From Propionibacterium sp. (GTDB lineage: Bacteria > Actinomycetota > Actinomycetes > Propionibacteriales > Propionibacteriaceae): a stretch of DNA of 64,000 nt. The stretch is from NCBI GenBank assembly GCA_012517965.1, contig JAAYTZ010000018.1, positions 62,001 to 126,000 of the forward strand, read 5' to 3'. A program made the translations under genes and the position numbers. Under the pieces are notes generated by a model. It did not search any database. It had not been told where the DNA came from and was given only the letters and a program-made list of their open reading frames with translations. Below, piece after piece: positions 1 through 9,680 of this stretch (positions are counted from its first letter, which is position 1; each line of letters starts with the position of its first letter).

Positions 1-722
1 CCGGCGCCGGTGTCGATGTTCTGGCTGGGCAGCTGGGCGCGGATGTCGAAGTCGTCCTTCGCCCGGACGGCCGACAGGTCCTCCTGCTGGAAGACGAGGT
101 TCCAGATCTCCAGGAACCGGTCCTCGTCGACGACCGGGCCGCCGTCGAGGCCGAACGCGGGGCCGCGGTCGATGTAGATCTCCGAGCAGGGGCCGCCCGG
201 GCCGGGGACGCCCATGTTCCAGTAGTTGTCCTTGAGGCTGCGGCCCTGGATGCGCTCGTCCGGGATCCCCATCCGGCGCCACAGCCGGCGGGCCTCGACG
301 TCGCCCTCGGGGTAGTCGGGGTGGAAGCCGGGGCCGAGCACCGTGACCCACACCGTGTCGGGGTCGAAACCGAAGCCGCCCTCGCTCTGCGGGCCCGTGA
401 CGAGGTCCCAGGCGAGGCGGATCGCGCCCTCCTTGAAGTAGTCGCCGAAGGAGAAGTTGCCGAGCATCTGGAAGAACGTGCCGTGCCGGGTGGTCTTCCC
501 GACGTCCTCGATGTCGAGGGTGCGCACGCACTTCTGGCAGGTGGCGATGCGGGGGGCCGGGGCAGCCTCCTCGCCGACGAAGTACTTCTTGAACGGCACC
601 ATGCCCGCGTTGACGAACAGCAGCGTCGGGTCGTTGTAGACCAGCGACGTGGAGGGCAGCACGAGGTGCCCGTTCTTCTCGAAGAAATCGAGGAACCGTC
701 GCCGGATCTCGGCCGTCTTCAT
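1..722 (-). CDS. alaS: alanine--tRNA ligase, N-terminal part (partial)
   Basis: Class II aminoacyl-tRNA synthetase that charges tRNA-Ala. The gene is read on the minus strand from the ATG at 722 and runs off the left edge, so only about 240 N-terminal residues are present. The translation begins [19 protein letters not shown] and contains the AlaRS hallmarks [34 protein letters not shown] and GPGGPCSEI, all within the catalytic core. An AAGAAGG ribosome-binding site lies just upstream. The ORF track misses it because no stop codon falls inside the window. The editing and C-Ala domains lie outside. It follows rarA on the same strand, as in many Actinobacteria. Confidence 0.97.
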   Translation of the reverse strand, partial: MKTAEIRRRFLDFFEKNGHLVLPSTSLVYNDPTLLFVNAGMVPFKKYFVGEEAAPAPRIATCQKCVRTLDIEDVGKTTRHGTFFQMLGNFSFGDYFKEGAIRLAWDLVTGPQSEGGFGFDPDTVWVTVLGPGFHPDYPEGDVEARRLWRRMGIPDERIQGRSLKDNYWNMGVPGPGGPCSEIYIDRGPAFGLDGGPVVDEDRFLEIWNLVFQQEDLSAVRAKDDFDIRAQLPSQNIDTGA

Positions 723-856
723 CCCAGGTGCCTTCTTTCGATCGTCGGGCCGGCGCCGCGCCCCGCTGGACGCCGAGGGTCCAGGTTACCCGCCTCCTCG
801 GCCGCCCCCGGCCGGGGCGAAGCCTAGTGCACGGCCGCGGGGCGGGGACGGCCGAC

Positions 857-2236
857 TCAGGAGGGGCGCCGCCGGCCCAGCAGGTCGTCGATCGCGCGCA
901 GCCGCTCGGCGATCTGGGCCTCGTTGCCGTGGTCGGTGGGCCGGTAGTAGACGGCGTCGGCGAGGTCGTCGGGCAGGTACTGCTGCGCGGCGACCCCGTG
1001 CGGGAAGTCGTGCGCGTAGCGGTAGCCCTCGCCGTGGCCGAGCTTCGCGGCGCCCGGGTAGTGGGCGTCGCGGAGGTGGGCCGGCACGGGGCCGCCCTTG
1101 CCGGCTCGCACGTCGGCCAGGGCCGCCCCGATCGCGACGACGACGGCGTTCGACTTGGGCGCCGTCGCGCAGGCGACGACCGCGTGGGCGAGGTTGATCT
1201 GGGCCTCGGGCAGGCCGATCAGTTGGACGGCCTGGGCGGCGGCGACGCAGGTCTGCAGCACGCTGGGGGCGGCCAGCCCGATGTCCTCGCTGGCGAGGAT
1301 CACCAGGCGTCGCGCGATGAAGCGCGGGTCCTCCCCCGCCTCCAGCATGCGGGCCAGGTAGTGCAGGCCGGCCTGCACGTCGGAGCCTCGGATCGACTTG
1401 ATGAACGCGCTGACGACGTCGTAGTGCTGGTCTCCGTCGCGGTCGTAGCGGAGGGCGGCCTTGTCGACGGCCTGGGCGACGACCTCGGGCGTGATCTCCG
1501 TGCCGCCCTGGGCGGACGCCGACGCTGCGGCCTCCTCCACGTAGGTCAGGGCGCGGCGCGCATCCCCACCGGCGAGGCGGACGAGGGTGGCGCGCGCCTC
1601 GGGGGCGAGGCGATAGGGGTCGCCGTCGGGCGTCCGGAGGCCCCGATCGTCGGTGAGGGCCCGGTCGAGCAGGACGCCGATGTCGGCGTCCGTCAGGGGT
1701 TTGAGGGTGAGCAGCAGGCTTCGGGAGAGCAACGGCGAGATGACCGAGAAGCTCGGGTTCTCGGTGGTGGCGGCGATCAGGGTGACCAGGCGGTTCTCGA
1801 CGGCGGGCAGCAGGACGTCCTGCTGGGCCTTGGAGAACCGGTGGACCTCGTCCACGAACAGCACCGTCGCCCGCCCGCGGGCGAGTTCGCGCTTGGCGGT
1901 CTCGAGTTCGGCCCGCACCTCCCTCACCCCGGCGGTGACGGCCGAGAGCTCGACGAAGCGCCGGTTCGTGGCGCGCGAGACGACGGCGGCGATGGTGGTC
2001 TTGCCCACCCCCGGCGGCCCCCACAGGAACACCGACATCGGCTGGCCGTCGGCGAGGCGGCGCAGGGGGCTGCCCGGAGCCAGCAGGTGCTGCTGCCCCA
2101 CGATCTCGTCCAGGGTCTGCGGGCGCAGGCGCACCGCGAGGGGCAGCCCGGCGTGGTCGGCCCCGGTGAGCGACCCGCCACGGATCGCGGGCGTGGCGGC
2201 GTCCGTCGGGTCGGGGTTGCCGAACAGGTCCGTCAC
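857..2236 (-). CDS. rarA: replication-associated recombination protein A (AAA+ ATPase)
   Basis: Homologue of RarA/MgsA/WRNIP1, a clamp-loader-like AAA+ ATPase acting at stalled replication forks. I place the start at the GTG at 2236 (protein begins [12 protein letters not shown]), giving 459 aa, the usual family length; the longer ORF reaching 2476 runs into the intergenic repeat and is unlikely. Visible motifs are Walker [10 protein letters not shown], Walker [11 protein letters not shown], and the C-terminal RarA helical domain with [16 protein letters not shown] and [18 protein letters not shown]. The C-terminal [19 protein letters not shown] stretch is typical of the family. It sits directly upstream of alaS on the same strand. 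Confidence 0.95.
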   Translation of the reverse strand: MTDLFGNPDPTDAATPAIRGGSLTGADHAGLPLAVRLRPQTLDEIVGQQHLLAPGSPLRRLADGQPMSVFLWGPPGVGKTTIAAVVSRATNRRFVELSAVTAGVREVRAELETAKRELARGRATVLFVDEVHRFSKAQQDVLLPAVENRLVTLIAATTENPSFSVISPLLSRSLLLTLKPLTDADIGVLLDRALTDDRGLRTPDGDPYRLAPEARATLVRLAGGDARRALTYVEEAAASASAQGGTEITPEVVAQAVDKAALRYDRDGDQHYDVVSAFIKSIRGSDVQAGLHYLARMLEAGEDPRFIARRLVILASEDIGLAAPSVLQTCVAAAQAVQLIGLPEAQINLAHAVVACATAPKSNAVVVAIGAALADVRAGKGGPVPAHLRDAHYPGAAKLGHGEGYRYAHDFPHGVAAQQYLPDDLADAVYYRPTDHGNEAQIAERLRAIDDLLGRRRPS

Positions 2237-2284
2237 GCCCCCGACCGTACACGGGGGGTCGGTCACCCGGTTCGTTGGGGCACA

Positions 2285-2460
2285 CCCGCGGAAGGGCCAC
2301 CCCTCGGGCAAGCGTCGGACGCTCGGGCAGCAGCCCGCGGAAACAACGCCACCCCGAGGCGTTTCGCGGGCGGCAGGGCCACCCCTCGGGCGATCGACAA
2401 CCGCTCGGGCAGCAGCCCGAGGAAACGAGGCCACCCCGAGGGGTGAGGACCGAGCCAGGG
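2285..2460. repeat. GC-rich palindromic intergenic repeat, copy 1
   Basis: The space between the divergent rarA and padR-like genes is filled with degenerate repeats built from CCTCGGG/CCCGAGG blocks, with the recurring core GACGCTCGGGCAGCAGCCCG. The core can fold (CTCGGG...CCCGAG). Read on the opposite strand it matches the cores at 21.8 and 23.1 kb (CTGCCCGAGCGTCCG), so three loci share one repeat family. It has no coding signature: ORFs through it are arginine-rich shadows in several frames. Confidence 0.7.
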
Positions 2461-2480
2461 GCGGCGCTCCGATCACGGCC

Positions 2481-2509
2481 TTGCTTACGACTTACTTTCG
2501 ATATATCGT
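2481..2509 (+). promoter_or_regulatory. promoter and probable PadR operator upstream of the padR-like gene
   Basis: A -35-like TTGCTT (2481-2486) is separated by 17 bp from a -10-like TATCGT (2504-2509). The perfect palindrome CGATATATCG (2499-2508) overlaps the -10 box. AT-rich palindromes of this kind are common operators of PadR regulators, so autorepression is the natural reading. That this protein binds here is inference. Confidence 0.6.
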
Positions 2510-2535
2510 TAGAGCAGTCGATGAAAGGACTTCAG

Positions 2536-3369
2536 ATGTATGACGCAGACACGCGGCCGCAGTGGCCGCAGACGAACGACGATTTGGGACGCCCCCGGCG
2601 CGGTCGCCGGGGCGGCTGGAACGCGGCGGGTGGCGGCTTCGGGCCGCGCCTGGGCCGCCGAGGGGAGGACACCGACGGACCTAGTGGTCCCGGTGAGGGG
2701 CGCCGTGGCGGACGCGGTGCGGGCCGCGGCCGCCACGGCTTCGGCCCGATGGGTTCGCCGGAGCCGGGCGGTTTCGGCGCCGGGCACTCGGGCGGACGCG
2801 GCGGCTTCGGGCCCGGCGGTTTCGGGCCCGGCGGTTTCGGGCCCGGCGGTTTCGGGCCGGCCGGGCAGGGCCCCTACGGCTTCGGCCCCGAGTGCGGCCC
2901 CGGCGGCCGGCGCGGACGCGCCCGGCGTGGCGACGTCCGACAGGCGATCCTGGCCCTGCTGACGGAGCAGCCGATGAACGGCTACCAGGTCATTCAGGCC
3001 CTGGCAGAGCGCACCGGCGGGGCCTGGAAGCCCAGCCCCGGCGCCATCTACCCGGCGCTCAACCAGCTTGTGGACGAGGGTTTGATCGAGGCCCACGAGG
3101 ACGAGAACAGCAAGGGCTTCCGCTTGACCGAGTCCGGCCGGGCCGCAGCGAAGGCCGTCGAGGTCAAGCCCTGGGAAGCGTTGAACGAGGCCACCGGCCG
3201 CAACGCCGAGGGCGCCGAGGAGTTGTGGCGGGAGTTCGCCGCCCTGGCCGCCGCGCTGCGGTCGGCCACCGTGGCGGGCACCCCGGCCCAACTCCGGGTC
3301 GCGACGGACCTCCTGACCGAGACGCGGCGCAAGCTCTTCGGCCTCCTCGCCGAGGAACAGTCCAGCTGA
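2536..3369 (+). CDS. PadR-family transcriptional regulator with Gly/Arg-rich N-terminal extension
   Basis: The C-terminal ~150 residues form a PadR winged-helix domain: VRQAILALLTEQPMNGYQVI, then AERTGGAWKPSPGAIYPALN and LVDEGLIEAHEDENSKGF, followed by a helical dimerisation tail. The first ~135 residues are low-complexity Gly/Arg/Phe sequence including tandem GPGGF repeats encoded by a 15-bp repeat. I chose the ATG at 2536 because AAAGGA lies 6 bp upstream; the in-frame ATG at 2521 would add five residues. PadR proteins usually bind effectors or antimicrobials and repress transporters, but no transporter is adjacent. It is probably autoregulated through the palindrome in its -10 box. Confidence 0.88.
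   Translation: MYDADTRPQWPQTNDDLGRPRRGRRGGWNAAGGGFGPRLGRRGEDTDGPSGPGEGRRGGRGAGRGRHGFGPMGSPEPGGFGAGHSGGRGGFGPGGFGPGGFGPGGFGPAGQGPYGFGPECGPGGRRGRARRGDVRQAILALLTEQPMNGYQVIQALAERTGGAWKPSPGAIYPALNQLVDEGLIEAHEDENSKGFRLTESGRAAAKAVEVKPWEALNEATGRNAEGAEELWREFAALAAALRSATVAGTPAQLRVATDLLTETRRKLFGLLAEEQSS
2803..2862 (+). repeat. 15-bp tandem repeat inside the padR-like gene (4 units)
   Basis: Four consecutive 15-bp units of the form GGTTTCGGGCCCGGC encode Gly-Phe-Gly-Pro-Gly repeats. The units stay in frame, so copy-number change by slippage would lengthen or shorten the disordered arm without breaking the gene. Confidence 0.85.
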
Positions 3370-3398
3370 ACAGCGGACTGCGCCTACCTGCGGCGGGC

Positions 3399-3977
3399 TC
3401 AGTCGCGGACCAGCGGCACGAAGACGAAGCCGCCGCTGCGTTCGACGCTGAGCTCGTCGCCCTCGCGCCGGACCCGCACCATCTCCCCGGCCACCGGGAT
3501 CACCATGATCCCGCCGGGCGCGAGTTGCTCCACCAGATCCAGGGGCAGCGTCTCCGCCATCGCCGAGACGAGGATGCGGTCGTACGGGGCGGCGTCCGGC
3601 CAGCCCAGCACCCCCGGCCGGGCCTGCTCGATGCGCGCCCAACCGAACCGGTACGCCGCCAGGTTCGCGCGGCCGAACGCCGTCAGCGCCGGAACGCGCT
3701 CGACCCCGATGACCTCGCCGGACGCCCCCACCAGGTGGGCCAGCAGGGCGGTCGTCCAGCCCGAGCCGGCGCCCACGTCCAGCACCCGCTGCCCGGGTCG
3801 GACGTCGAGGAGCTCGAGCATGTAGGCGACGGTCCACGGCTGCGAGTTGGTCTGCCCGTGCCCGATCGGCAGCGGACCGTCGTGCTCGGCGGCGTCCCGC
3901 AGGTCGGGCGGGAGGAAACCGCGCCGGGCCACGGCGCGGAAGGCGCCCGCGACAGCAGGGCTGGTCACGGGCGCCAT
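3399..3977 (-). CDS. protein-L-isoaspartate O-methyltransferase family protein
   Basis: SAM-dependent methyltransferase of the PCMT family, which repairs isoaspartyl residues in damaged proteins. From the ATG at 3977 the product is 192 aa. The family signature GHGQTNSQPWTVAYMLELL is followed by the SAM-binding motif I VLDVGAGSGWTTALLA and VIGVERVPAL (acidic residue after beta2). It is slightly shorter than the ~210-aa E. coli enzyme and has a short N terminus. It is convergent with the padR-like gene and lies downstream of aspS on the same strand. Whether it acts on isoaspartate or another substrate cannot be told from sequence. Confidence 0.85.
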   Translation of the reverse strand: MAPVTSPAVAGAFRAVARRGFLPPDLRDAAEHDGPLPIGHGQTNSQPWTVAYMLELLDVRPGQRVLDVGAGSGWTTALLAHLVGASGEVIGVERVPALTAFGRANLAAYRFGWARIEQARPGVLGWPDAAPYDRILVSAMAETLPLDLVEQLAPGGIMVIPVAGEMVRVRREGDELSVERSGGFVFVPLVRD

Positions 3978-4026
3978 CGTACCGGGGCCGTCCCCGCCGG
4001 CCCGCGGCCGGCCGGAACGACCGCCG

Positions 4027-5838
4027 TCAGGCGGACGGAGCCGCCTGAGCCGGCGCCTTGGCCCCCTTCTCGACGGGCTTGGCGTCCACGCCGGCCTCCT
4101 TGCGCTGCTGGGCCGAGATCGGGGCGGGCGCCTGGGTGAGCGGATCGTAGCCACCGCCCGACTTCGGGAACGCGATCACGTCCCGGATGGTGTCGAAGCC
4201 GCCCAGCAGCATGACGAGCCGGTCCAGGCCGAACGCGATGCCGCCGTGGGGCGGCGCCCCGTACTGGAACGCGTCGAGCAGGAAGCCGAACTTCTCCTGC
4301 GCCTCCTCCTCGGACAGCCCCATCACCTTGAACACCCGCTGCTGCACGTCGCGGCGGTGGATACGGATCGACCCGCCGCCCACCTCGTTGCCGTTGCAGA
4401 TGAAGTCGTAGCCGTAGGACAGTGCGGAGCCCGGGTCGGTGTCGAAGGTGTCCATCGACTCCGGCTTGGGGGAGGTGAACGCGTGGTGCACGGCGGCCCA
4501 CTTGCCGGCCGCGAGCGACACGTCGCCGGACGCCTCGGCGTCCTCGCGCAGCTTGAACATCGGGGCGTCGACGACCCACAGGAACGACCAGGCGTTCTCG
4601 TCGATCAGGCCGCAGCGGCGCCCAATCTCCAGGCGGGCGGCACCCAGGAGCTCCTGGGTCGCCTCGCGCTTGCCCGCGCCGAAGAAGATGCAGTCCCCCG
4701 GCTGGGCGCCCGTCGCGGCGGCCAGCCCGGCGCGCTCGGCGTCCGTGATGTTCTTGGCGACCGGGCCGCCCAGCTCGCCGTCCTCGCCGATCGTGACGTA
4801 CGCGAGCCCCTTCGCCCCGCGCTGCTTGGCCCACTCCTGCCAGGCGTCGAAGGCACGCCGCGGCTGCGACCCACCGCCGGGCATGACGACGGCGCCCACG
4901 TACGGGGCCTGGAAGACGCGGAACGGGGTGCCGGCGAAGTACTCGGTCAGCTCGACGATCCGGTTCTCGAAGCGCAGGTCGGGCTTGTCGGAGCCGTAGT
5001 GGTCCATGGCGTCGTGCCAGGTCATCCGCGGCAGCGGCAGCGGCATCTCGACCCCGACCAGCTTCCAGCAGGCCGCCATGACCTGCTCGGAGACGCCGAT
5101 CACGTCGTCCTGGTCGACGAAGCTCATCTCGATGTCGAGCTGGGTGAACTCGGGCTGCCGGTCGGCGCGGAAGTCCTCGTCGCGGTAGCAGCGCGCGATC
5201 TGGTAGTAGCGCTCCAAGCCCGCCACCATCAGCAGCTGCTTGAACAACTGCGGGCTCTGCGGCAGCGCGTACCAGCAGCCCGGGTGCAGGCGGGCCGGCA
5301 CCACGAAGTCCCGGGCACCCTCCGGGGTCGACCGGGTGAGGGTCGGCGTCTCGACGTCGACGAAGTCGAGCCCGTCGAGCACCCGGCGCATCGTCGACGT
5401 CACCTTCGACCGCAGCCGGATCGCCGCCGCCTGCCGGGGACGCCGCAGGTCCAGGTAGCGGTACTTCAGCCGGGCGTCCTCGCCGACCGTCGTGCGCTCG
5501 TCGATCTGGAAGGGCAGCGCCGCGGACGGGTTCAGCACCGTGAGCTCGCGGATGGCGACCTCCACCTCGCCGGTGGCCAGGTTCGGGTTCACGTTCTCCG
5601 GGGTGCGGGCGTCCACGACGCCGGTCACCTGGATGCAGAACTCGTTGCGGAGGTCGTGAATCCCGGACGCCGCCAGGTACTCGTCGCGGACGACGACCTG
5701 GCAGATGCCCGAGGCGTCCCGCAGGTCGATGAAGGCGACCCCGCCGTGGTCGCGGCGGGCGGCGATCCAGCCGGCCAGCGTGACGGTGGTGCCCACGTCG
5801 GCCTGACGGAGGGTCCCGGCCCGATGGGTGCGAAGCAT
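4027..5838 (-). CDS. aspS: aspartate--tRNA ligase
   Basis: Bacterial-type class II AspRS of 603 aa from the ATG at 5838 ([16 protein letters not shown]). In order are the N-terminal OB-fold anticodon-binding domain ([18 protein letters not shown]), motif 2 ([19 protein letters not shown]), the bacterial GAD insertion domain, and motif 3 ([15 protein letters not shown]). A short basic Ala-rich tail ends the protein. Many Actinobacteria lack AsnRS or GlnRS and rely on GatCAB, so this enzyme could be non-discriminating; the window does not decide that. No T-box or leader structure was seen upstream. Confidence 0.97.
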   Translation of the reverse strand: MLRTHRAGTLRQADVGTTVTLAGWIAARRDHGGVAFIDLRDASGICQVVVRDEYLAASGIHDLRNEFCIQVTGVVDARTPENVNPNLATGEVEVAIRELTVLNPSAALPFQIDERTTVGEDARLKYRYLDLRRPRQAAAIRLRSKVTSTMRRVLDGLDFVDVETPTLTRSTPEGARDFVVPARLHPGCWYALPQSPQLFKQLLMVAGLERYYQIARCYRDEDFRADRQPEFTQLDIEMSFVDQDDVIGVSEQVMAACWKLVGVEMPLPLPRMTWHDAMDHYGSDKPDLRFENRIVELTEYFAGTPFRVFQAPYVGAVVMPGGGSQPRRAFDAWQEWAKQRGAKGLAYVTIGEDGELGGPVAKNITDAERAGLAAATGAQPGDCIFFGAGKREATQELLGAARLEIGRRCGLIDENAWSFLWVVDAPMFKLREDAEASGDVSLAAGKWAAVHHAFTSPKPESMDTFDTDPGSALSYGYDFICNGNEVGGGSIRIHRRDVQQRVFKVMGLSEEEAQEKFGFLLDAFQYGAPPHGGIAFGLDRLVMLLGGFDTIRDVIAFPKSGGGYDPLTQAPAPISAQQRKEAGVDAKPVEKGAKAPAQAAPSA

Positions 5839-5966
5839 GTGCTGTTCCTTTCCGGTGCCGCGCATAGACGGTGCGGGCACGAGCGGCCAGTCTAGGACCC
5901 CCCGCGTACCCGCGGCGCCTCCGGCCGGCCATGGCATCGCCCACAGGCGGCACGTACGATCGGGGC

Positions 5967-6524
5967 ATGCCTCGGTTGATCCTGTTGAACGGCGCTCCCG
6001 GCGTCGGCAAGTCCACGATCGCCCGCCTGCTGGCCGAACGGAACCCGTTCACTCTGGCGTTCAGCATCGACGACATCAAGCACTCGCTGGGGCGGTGGGC
6101 CGACGATCCGACCGAGGCCAAGGCACACGCCCGCTCCCTGGGCATCGCCCTGATCCGCGAGCAACTGGGGCGGGGCCGCGACGTCATCCTCGCCCAGTAC
6201 ATCGTGCGAGGGTCGTTCATCGACGAGCTCGAGGCCGACGCCGGGGACGTGGGGGCGACCTTCCACGAGATCGTGCTGACGCTGCCGGTGCAGGCCCTGG
6301 CCACCAGGATCGGCGAGCGGTTGAGGAACCCCACCAAGACGGCGCTCGAGCTCAACAACCGGATGGTCGTCCCCGCGGACGCCCCCGACCTGGTGGCGTC
6401 CATCACCGAAATGCTGCGCGCGCGGCCGCGCGCCGAACGCGTCGACGCCGGCGGCACCGTCGAGGAGACCCTGGCCCGGGTGGCCGAACTGTTCGAGCCC
6501 CCCGGCGACGAGGACGAGGATTAG
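5967..6524 (+). CDS. P-loop NTPase, small kinase-like protein
   Basis: A 185-aa protein starting at the ATG at 5967 ([17 protein letters not shown]). It has a clean Walker [10 protein letters not shown] at residues 9-17, [13 protein letters not shown] at the position used by zeta-toxin, chloramphenicol phosphotransferase and gluconate-kinase-like folds, and a downstream [13 protein letters not shown] segment. It is a single-domain small-molecule kinase of the AAA_33 type; the substrate is unknown. It stands alone on the plus strand, divergent from aspS and convergent with the SGNH hydrolase, and is followed by a strong hairpin. Confidence 0.75.
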   Translation: MPRLILLNGAPGVGKSTIARLLAERNPFTLAFSIDDIKHSLGRWADDPTEAKAHARSLGIALIREQLGRGRDVILAQYIVRGSFIDELEADAGDVGATFHEIVLTLPVQALATRIGERLRNPTKTALELNNRMVVPADAPDLVASITEMLRARPRAERVDAGGTVEETLARVAELFEPPGDEDED

Positions 6525-6538
6525 AACCACGCAACGGA

Positions 6539-6569
6539 CCGGCGCCACGGACGATGTCCGTGGCGCCGG
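6539..6569. terminator. bidirectional hairpin terminator
   Basis: A perfect 14-bp stem (CCGGCGCCACGGAC / GTCCGTGGCGCCGG) with a 3-nt loop lies between the convergent kinase-like and SGNH genes. There is no U-tract, as is common in very high-GC Actinobacteria. Confidence 0.8.
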
Positions 6570-6585
6570 GTCTGGAGGGTGTCGG

Positions 6586-7431
6586 TCAGGCTGCGAACGC
6601 TGCCTTGATCACGCCGTTGAAGGTGTTGGCGTAGGCGCGCTGGCCGTCGGCCGTCGGGTGGAGGTACTGGTTGATGAGGAGGTACTGCTCCGTGATCGGA
6701 TTCGCGGCGCAGTAGCCCTGCCCAGCGAACGCGGGGACGACGTCCACGTAGGTGGCGTCGACGTAGTAAGTACGCGCCGCGCCAACTCCGCCGGCAATCG
6801 CGTCGTTGAGGAGACCGTTGGCGTAGTTCAACGAGGCCACCAGTTGCTCTTGCTGGCCACAGACCGGGTTGGTGCCCGTGCCCAGCACCAGGGGGTATCC
6901 GGAGACGAAGATCTTGGCTTGCGGTGCCAGAGTCCGAATGGACGCGAGAGTCCCAGCCAGGTTGGCCGGCAAGTTGGACAGGGCTGCTTGATCGAACAGC
7001 CCGACGCAGCCCGCCGCAGGAGTCCCGGTGGCGATGGCCTGGGCGAGGCACGAGGTGATCGCCCCGAAGCCGACATCGTTCCCACCGATGGTGAGCTTGA
7101 TGATCTTGGCCTTGGAGAGGTCGACGCCCGCCAACTGCGCGGTCAGGTCTCCGATCCCGTCCCCCGTACAGGCCCGGTTCACGCGGGGACCTTGGGTGAA
7201 CTTGCCGATCAGCTTCGTCGGGTACGCCAGCGAGGAGCGGTCACAGTCGATGTCGATCACGTAGGCGGGATCGAGGGTCGAACCCGCCGCGAACGAGTCG
7301 CCCAGCGAGACGATCTGGTAGGGCTTCGGCCCTTGGGCCTTGCCCGGTGCCGCGGCGGCCGGCGTTCCCGCGGCGAAGGCGGCGAACAGGCTCAGGATGG
7401 CGGTGAGGATGGCGGCTGCGCGTCTCTTCAT
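6586..7431 (-). CDS. secreted SGNH/GDSL-family hydrolase (lipase/esterase)
   Basis: A 281-aa protein with a Sec signal peptide (MKRRAAAILTAILSLFAAFA, cleavage probably after the AAAA stretch). Block I is GDSFAAG (nucleophile Ser), block III is GGNDVGFG (oxyanion Asn), and block V is YLHPTADGQ with the catalytic His. Six cysteines (for example around CDRSS, NRACTG, AGCVG, NPVCG, GYCAAN) suggest the disulfide-stabilised actinobacterial secreted esterase type (SEST-like). It probably hydrolyses lipid or acetyl esters outside the cell. It is monocistronic, bounded by a terminator and by hisS. Confidence 0.88.
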   Translation of the reverse strand: MKRRAAAILTAILSLFAAFAAGTPAAAAPGKAQGPKPYQIVSLGDSFAAGSTLDPAYVIDIDCDRSSLAYPTKLIGKFTQGPRVNRACTGDGIGDLTAQLAGVDLSKAKIIKLTIGGNDVGFGAITSCLAQAIATGTPAAGCVGLFDQAALSNLPANLAGTLASIRTLAPQAKIFVSGYPLVLGTGTNPVCGQQEQLVASLNYANGLLNDAIAGGVGAARTYYVDATYVDVVPAFAGQGYCAANPITEQYLLINQYLHPTADGQRAYANTFNGVIKAAFAA

Positions 7432-7550
7432 GATGGTTCCCCCTTGCGAATGGTGGACGCTGCCACTCAACCTACGCTCCGCCCGGTGGAGAGGCCCGCG
7501 TTTCGCGGCTGAACCCGCTCTGCCGCCAACGCGCGCCGGCCGGGTGGGGA

Positions 7551-8873
7551 TCAGCCGGCGCCGACCGTCGGACGCAGGTCCGCCGGCGGCGGCGTCCAGC
7601 GGTCGGGGTCCGCGGGCAGCTGCTCGCCGCTGCGGATGTCCTTGACCGAGTCGCCGAACCACACGTACGGGATGCCGCGCCGATCGGCGTACCGGATCTG
7701 CTTGCCGAACCGGTCCGCCCTCGGGGCAACCTCGGTCGGGATGCCGCGGGCGCGCAGCCGGGCCGCGATGCCCATGGACGCCGACCGGGAGTCCTCGTCG
7801 TCGACCGCCACCAGCACGCAGGTCGGCACCGAGCGGGACGCCGTCAGCTTCCCCTGCCCGATCAGCACCCCGAGGATCCGGGTCACCCCCACCGAGATCC
7901 CGACGCCGGGGTACGTCGTCCGGCCGTCGGAGGCCAGGGAGTCGTAGCGGCCACCGGAGCAGATCGACCCGAGCTTCTCGTAGCCCGCCAGCTCGGTCTC
8001 GTAGACGGTGCCCGTGTAGTAGTCGAGCCCCCGCGCGATCTTCAGGTCGGCCACCACCCGGCCGGGCGCGACGGCCGCCGCGGCCCGCACGACGGACGCC
8101 AGCGCGGCCAGCCCCTCGTCCAGCAGGTCGTGGGTGACGCCGAGCGCGCGGACGGCGTCCACGAAGGAGTCGTCGGCCGCCGTGATCGTGGCGAGCGCGA
8201 GGCACCGGGCGGCGGCGTCCGCGGTCAGGCCCAACTCCTCGACGAGCAGGGCGTGGACGGCGTCCGGGCCGATCTTGTCCAGCTTGTCGACGCGCTGCAG
8301 GACGGCGAGGTGGTCCTCCACGCCCAGCCCGCGGTAGAAGCCCTCGGCGAGCTTGCGGTTGTTGACGTGGATCGTCACCGGCGGCAGGCCCAGCTCGGTG
8401 TGCAGCCGCTCCAGCGCCTCGAGCATGACCAGCACGACCTCGACGTCGTGATGCTCCGCCAGGACCCCCTCGCCGACGATGTCGATGTCGGCCTGCACGA
8501 ACTCGCGGTAGCGACCCTCCTGGGGACGCTCACCGCGCCACACCTTCTGGATCTGGTAGCGCCGGAAGGGGAAGTGCAGGTGCCCCGAGTTCTCCAGCAC
8601 GTAGCGCGCGAACGGCACCGTCAGGTCGAAGTGCAGTCCGAGGTCGTCGGACGCCTCGCCCTCCGCCGCGTGCAGCCGGCGGACGACGTAGACCTCCTTG
8701 GTGATCTCGCCCTTGCGGGTGAGCGCCTCCATGGGTTCGACGGCCCGGGTCTCGATCGAGGCGAAACCGTGCAGTTCGAACGTGGAGCGCAGCGAGTCGA
8801 GCACGGCCTGCTCGACGATGCGGCCGGCGGGCAGGAACTCCGGGAAGCCGGACAACGGCTTGGGACGCGCCAT
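7551..8873 (-). CDS. hisS: histidine--tRNA ligase
   Basis: Class II HisRS, 440 aa, starting MARPKPLSGFPEFLPAG. Motif 2 is RRYQIQKVWRGERPQEGRY followed by the HisRS-specific REFVQADIDIVGEG. The second histidine signature is ARGLDYYTGTVYE, and the C-terminal anticodon-binding domain begins at VPTCVLVAVDDED. The length is normal. It starts only 3 bp after the MBL hydrolase stop, so the two are co-transcribed, an arrangement found in many Actinobacteria. Confidence 0.96.
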   Translation of the reverse strand: MARPKPLSGFPEFLPAGRIVEQAVLDSLRSTFELHGFASIETRAVEPMEALTRKGEITKEVYVVRRLHAAEGEASDDLGLHFDLTVPFARYVLENSGHLHFPFRRYQIQKVWRGERPQEGRYREFVQADIDIVGEGVLAEHHDVEVVLVMLEALERLHTELGLPPVTIHVNNRKLAEGFYRGLGVEDHLAVLQRVDKLDKIGPDAVHALLVEELGLTADAAARCLALATITAADDSFVDAVRALGVTHDLLDEGLAALASVVRAAAAVAPGRVVADLKIARGLDYYTGTVYETELAGYEKLGSICSGGRYDSLASDGRTTYPGVGISVGVTRILGVLIGQGKLTASRSVPTCVLVAVDDEDSRSASMGIAARLRARGIPTEVAPRADRFGKQIRYADRRGIPYVWFGDSVKDIRSGEQLPADPDRWTPPPADLRPTVGAG

Positions 8874-8876
8874 GGT

Positions 8877-9575
8877 CTACCTCAGGAACGACGGTTGCAG
8901 GTACGGGTTGTCGGCGCGTTCGGCGCCGATGGTCGTCTCGGGGCCGTGCCCGGACAGCACCGCCCAGTCGTCGGGCAGGGCCAACACGACCGTGCGCAGC
9001 GTGGCGCGCATGGCCTCGGGATCGCCGCCGGGCAGGTCGGTGCGCCCGATCGACCCGGCGAACAGCACGTCGCCGCTGAACAGCAGCCGGTCCGGGGCCG
9101 GGGCGCCCCCCGCTTCGCCGTCGCCCGCATAAGCCGTCGAGTACATGACGCAGCCGGGCCGGTGCCCGGGCGCGTGGTGCACGTGGAACGTCAGCCCGCC
9201 GACCTCGAGGTCGTCGCCGTCGGCCACCCAGCGCAGGTCCTGCGGCTCCCGCAGGCGGACGCCCAGGCTGCGGATCAGGTCCAGCGCGCCGGGGAGGATC
9301 GGACCAGCGGCGTCCAGCAGTTCGCGCTCCGCCGGATGCACCCAGACCGGGCAGCCGTACCGTTCGGCGACGTCCGCGGCCGAGGCCACGTGGTCGATGT
9401 GGCCGTGGGTCAGCAGGACGCCGGCGACCCGGACGCCCTCGGCGTCCGCGAACCGTTCGATCTGCTCGAACGCCTGCACGCCGGGGTCGATCACGACCAG
9501 GTCCGCCCCCCGCTCGGACGCCACCAGGTAGCAGTTGGTCTGCCACGGGCCCGCGGGAAAGGAAGCCAGGAACAT
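8877..9575 (-). CDS. MBL-fold metallo-hydrolase (glyoxalase II-like)
   Basis: A 232-aa metallo-beta-lactamase-fold protein from the ATG at 9575. The metal-binding signature THGHIDHVASAA (HxHxDH) is present, with the second-shell HAPGHRPG histidine, LFSGDVLFAGSIGRTDLPGG containing the bridging Asp, and a final SGHGPETTIGAE histidine. The order and spacing match the glyoxalase II/YcbL group. The substrate may be a thioester, but in an organism probably lacking glutathione that is open. Co-transcribed with hisS. Confidence 0.88.
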   Translation of the reverse strand: MFLASFPAGPWQTNCYLVASERGADLVVIDPGVQAFEQIERFADAEGVRVAGVLLTHGHIDHVASAADVAERYGCPVWVHPAERELLDAAGPILPGALDLIRSLGVRLREPQDLRWVADGDDLEVGGLTFHVHHAPGHRPGCVMYSTAYAGDGEAGGAPAPDRLLFSGDVLFAGSIGRTDLPGGDPEAMRATLRTVVLALPDDWAVLSGHGPETTIGAERADNPYLQPSFLR

Positions 9576-9680
9576 GGGGGGCAGCCTAGCGAAGTCGCGC
9601 CGGAGGCCCCGCGGGCCGTCCGAGGCGCCGACCTCGGACGCGCACGCGCACGGGCGCGTTCTTGGGGCAAGATGGGGCGC

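Noticed and set aside
2275-2535. Upstream extension of the padR-like ORF to 2275
   Set aside because: The extension runs through the palindromic repeat, promoter and operator. The AAAGGA site supports the ATG at 2536.
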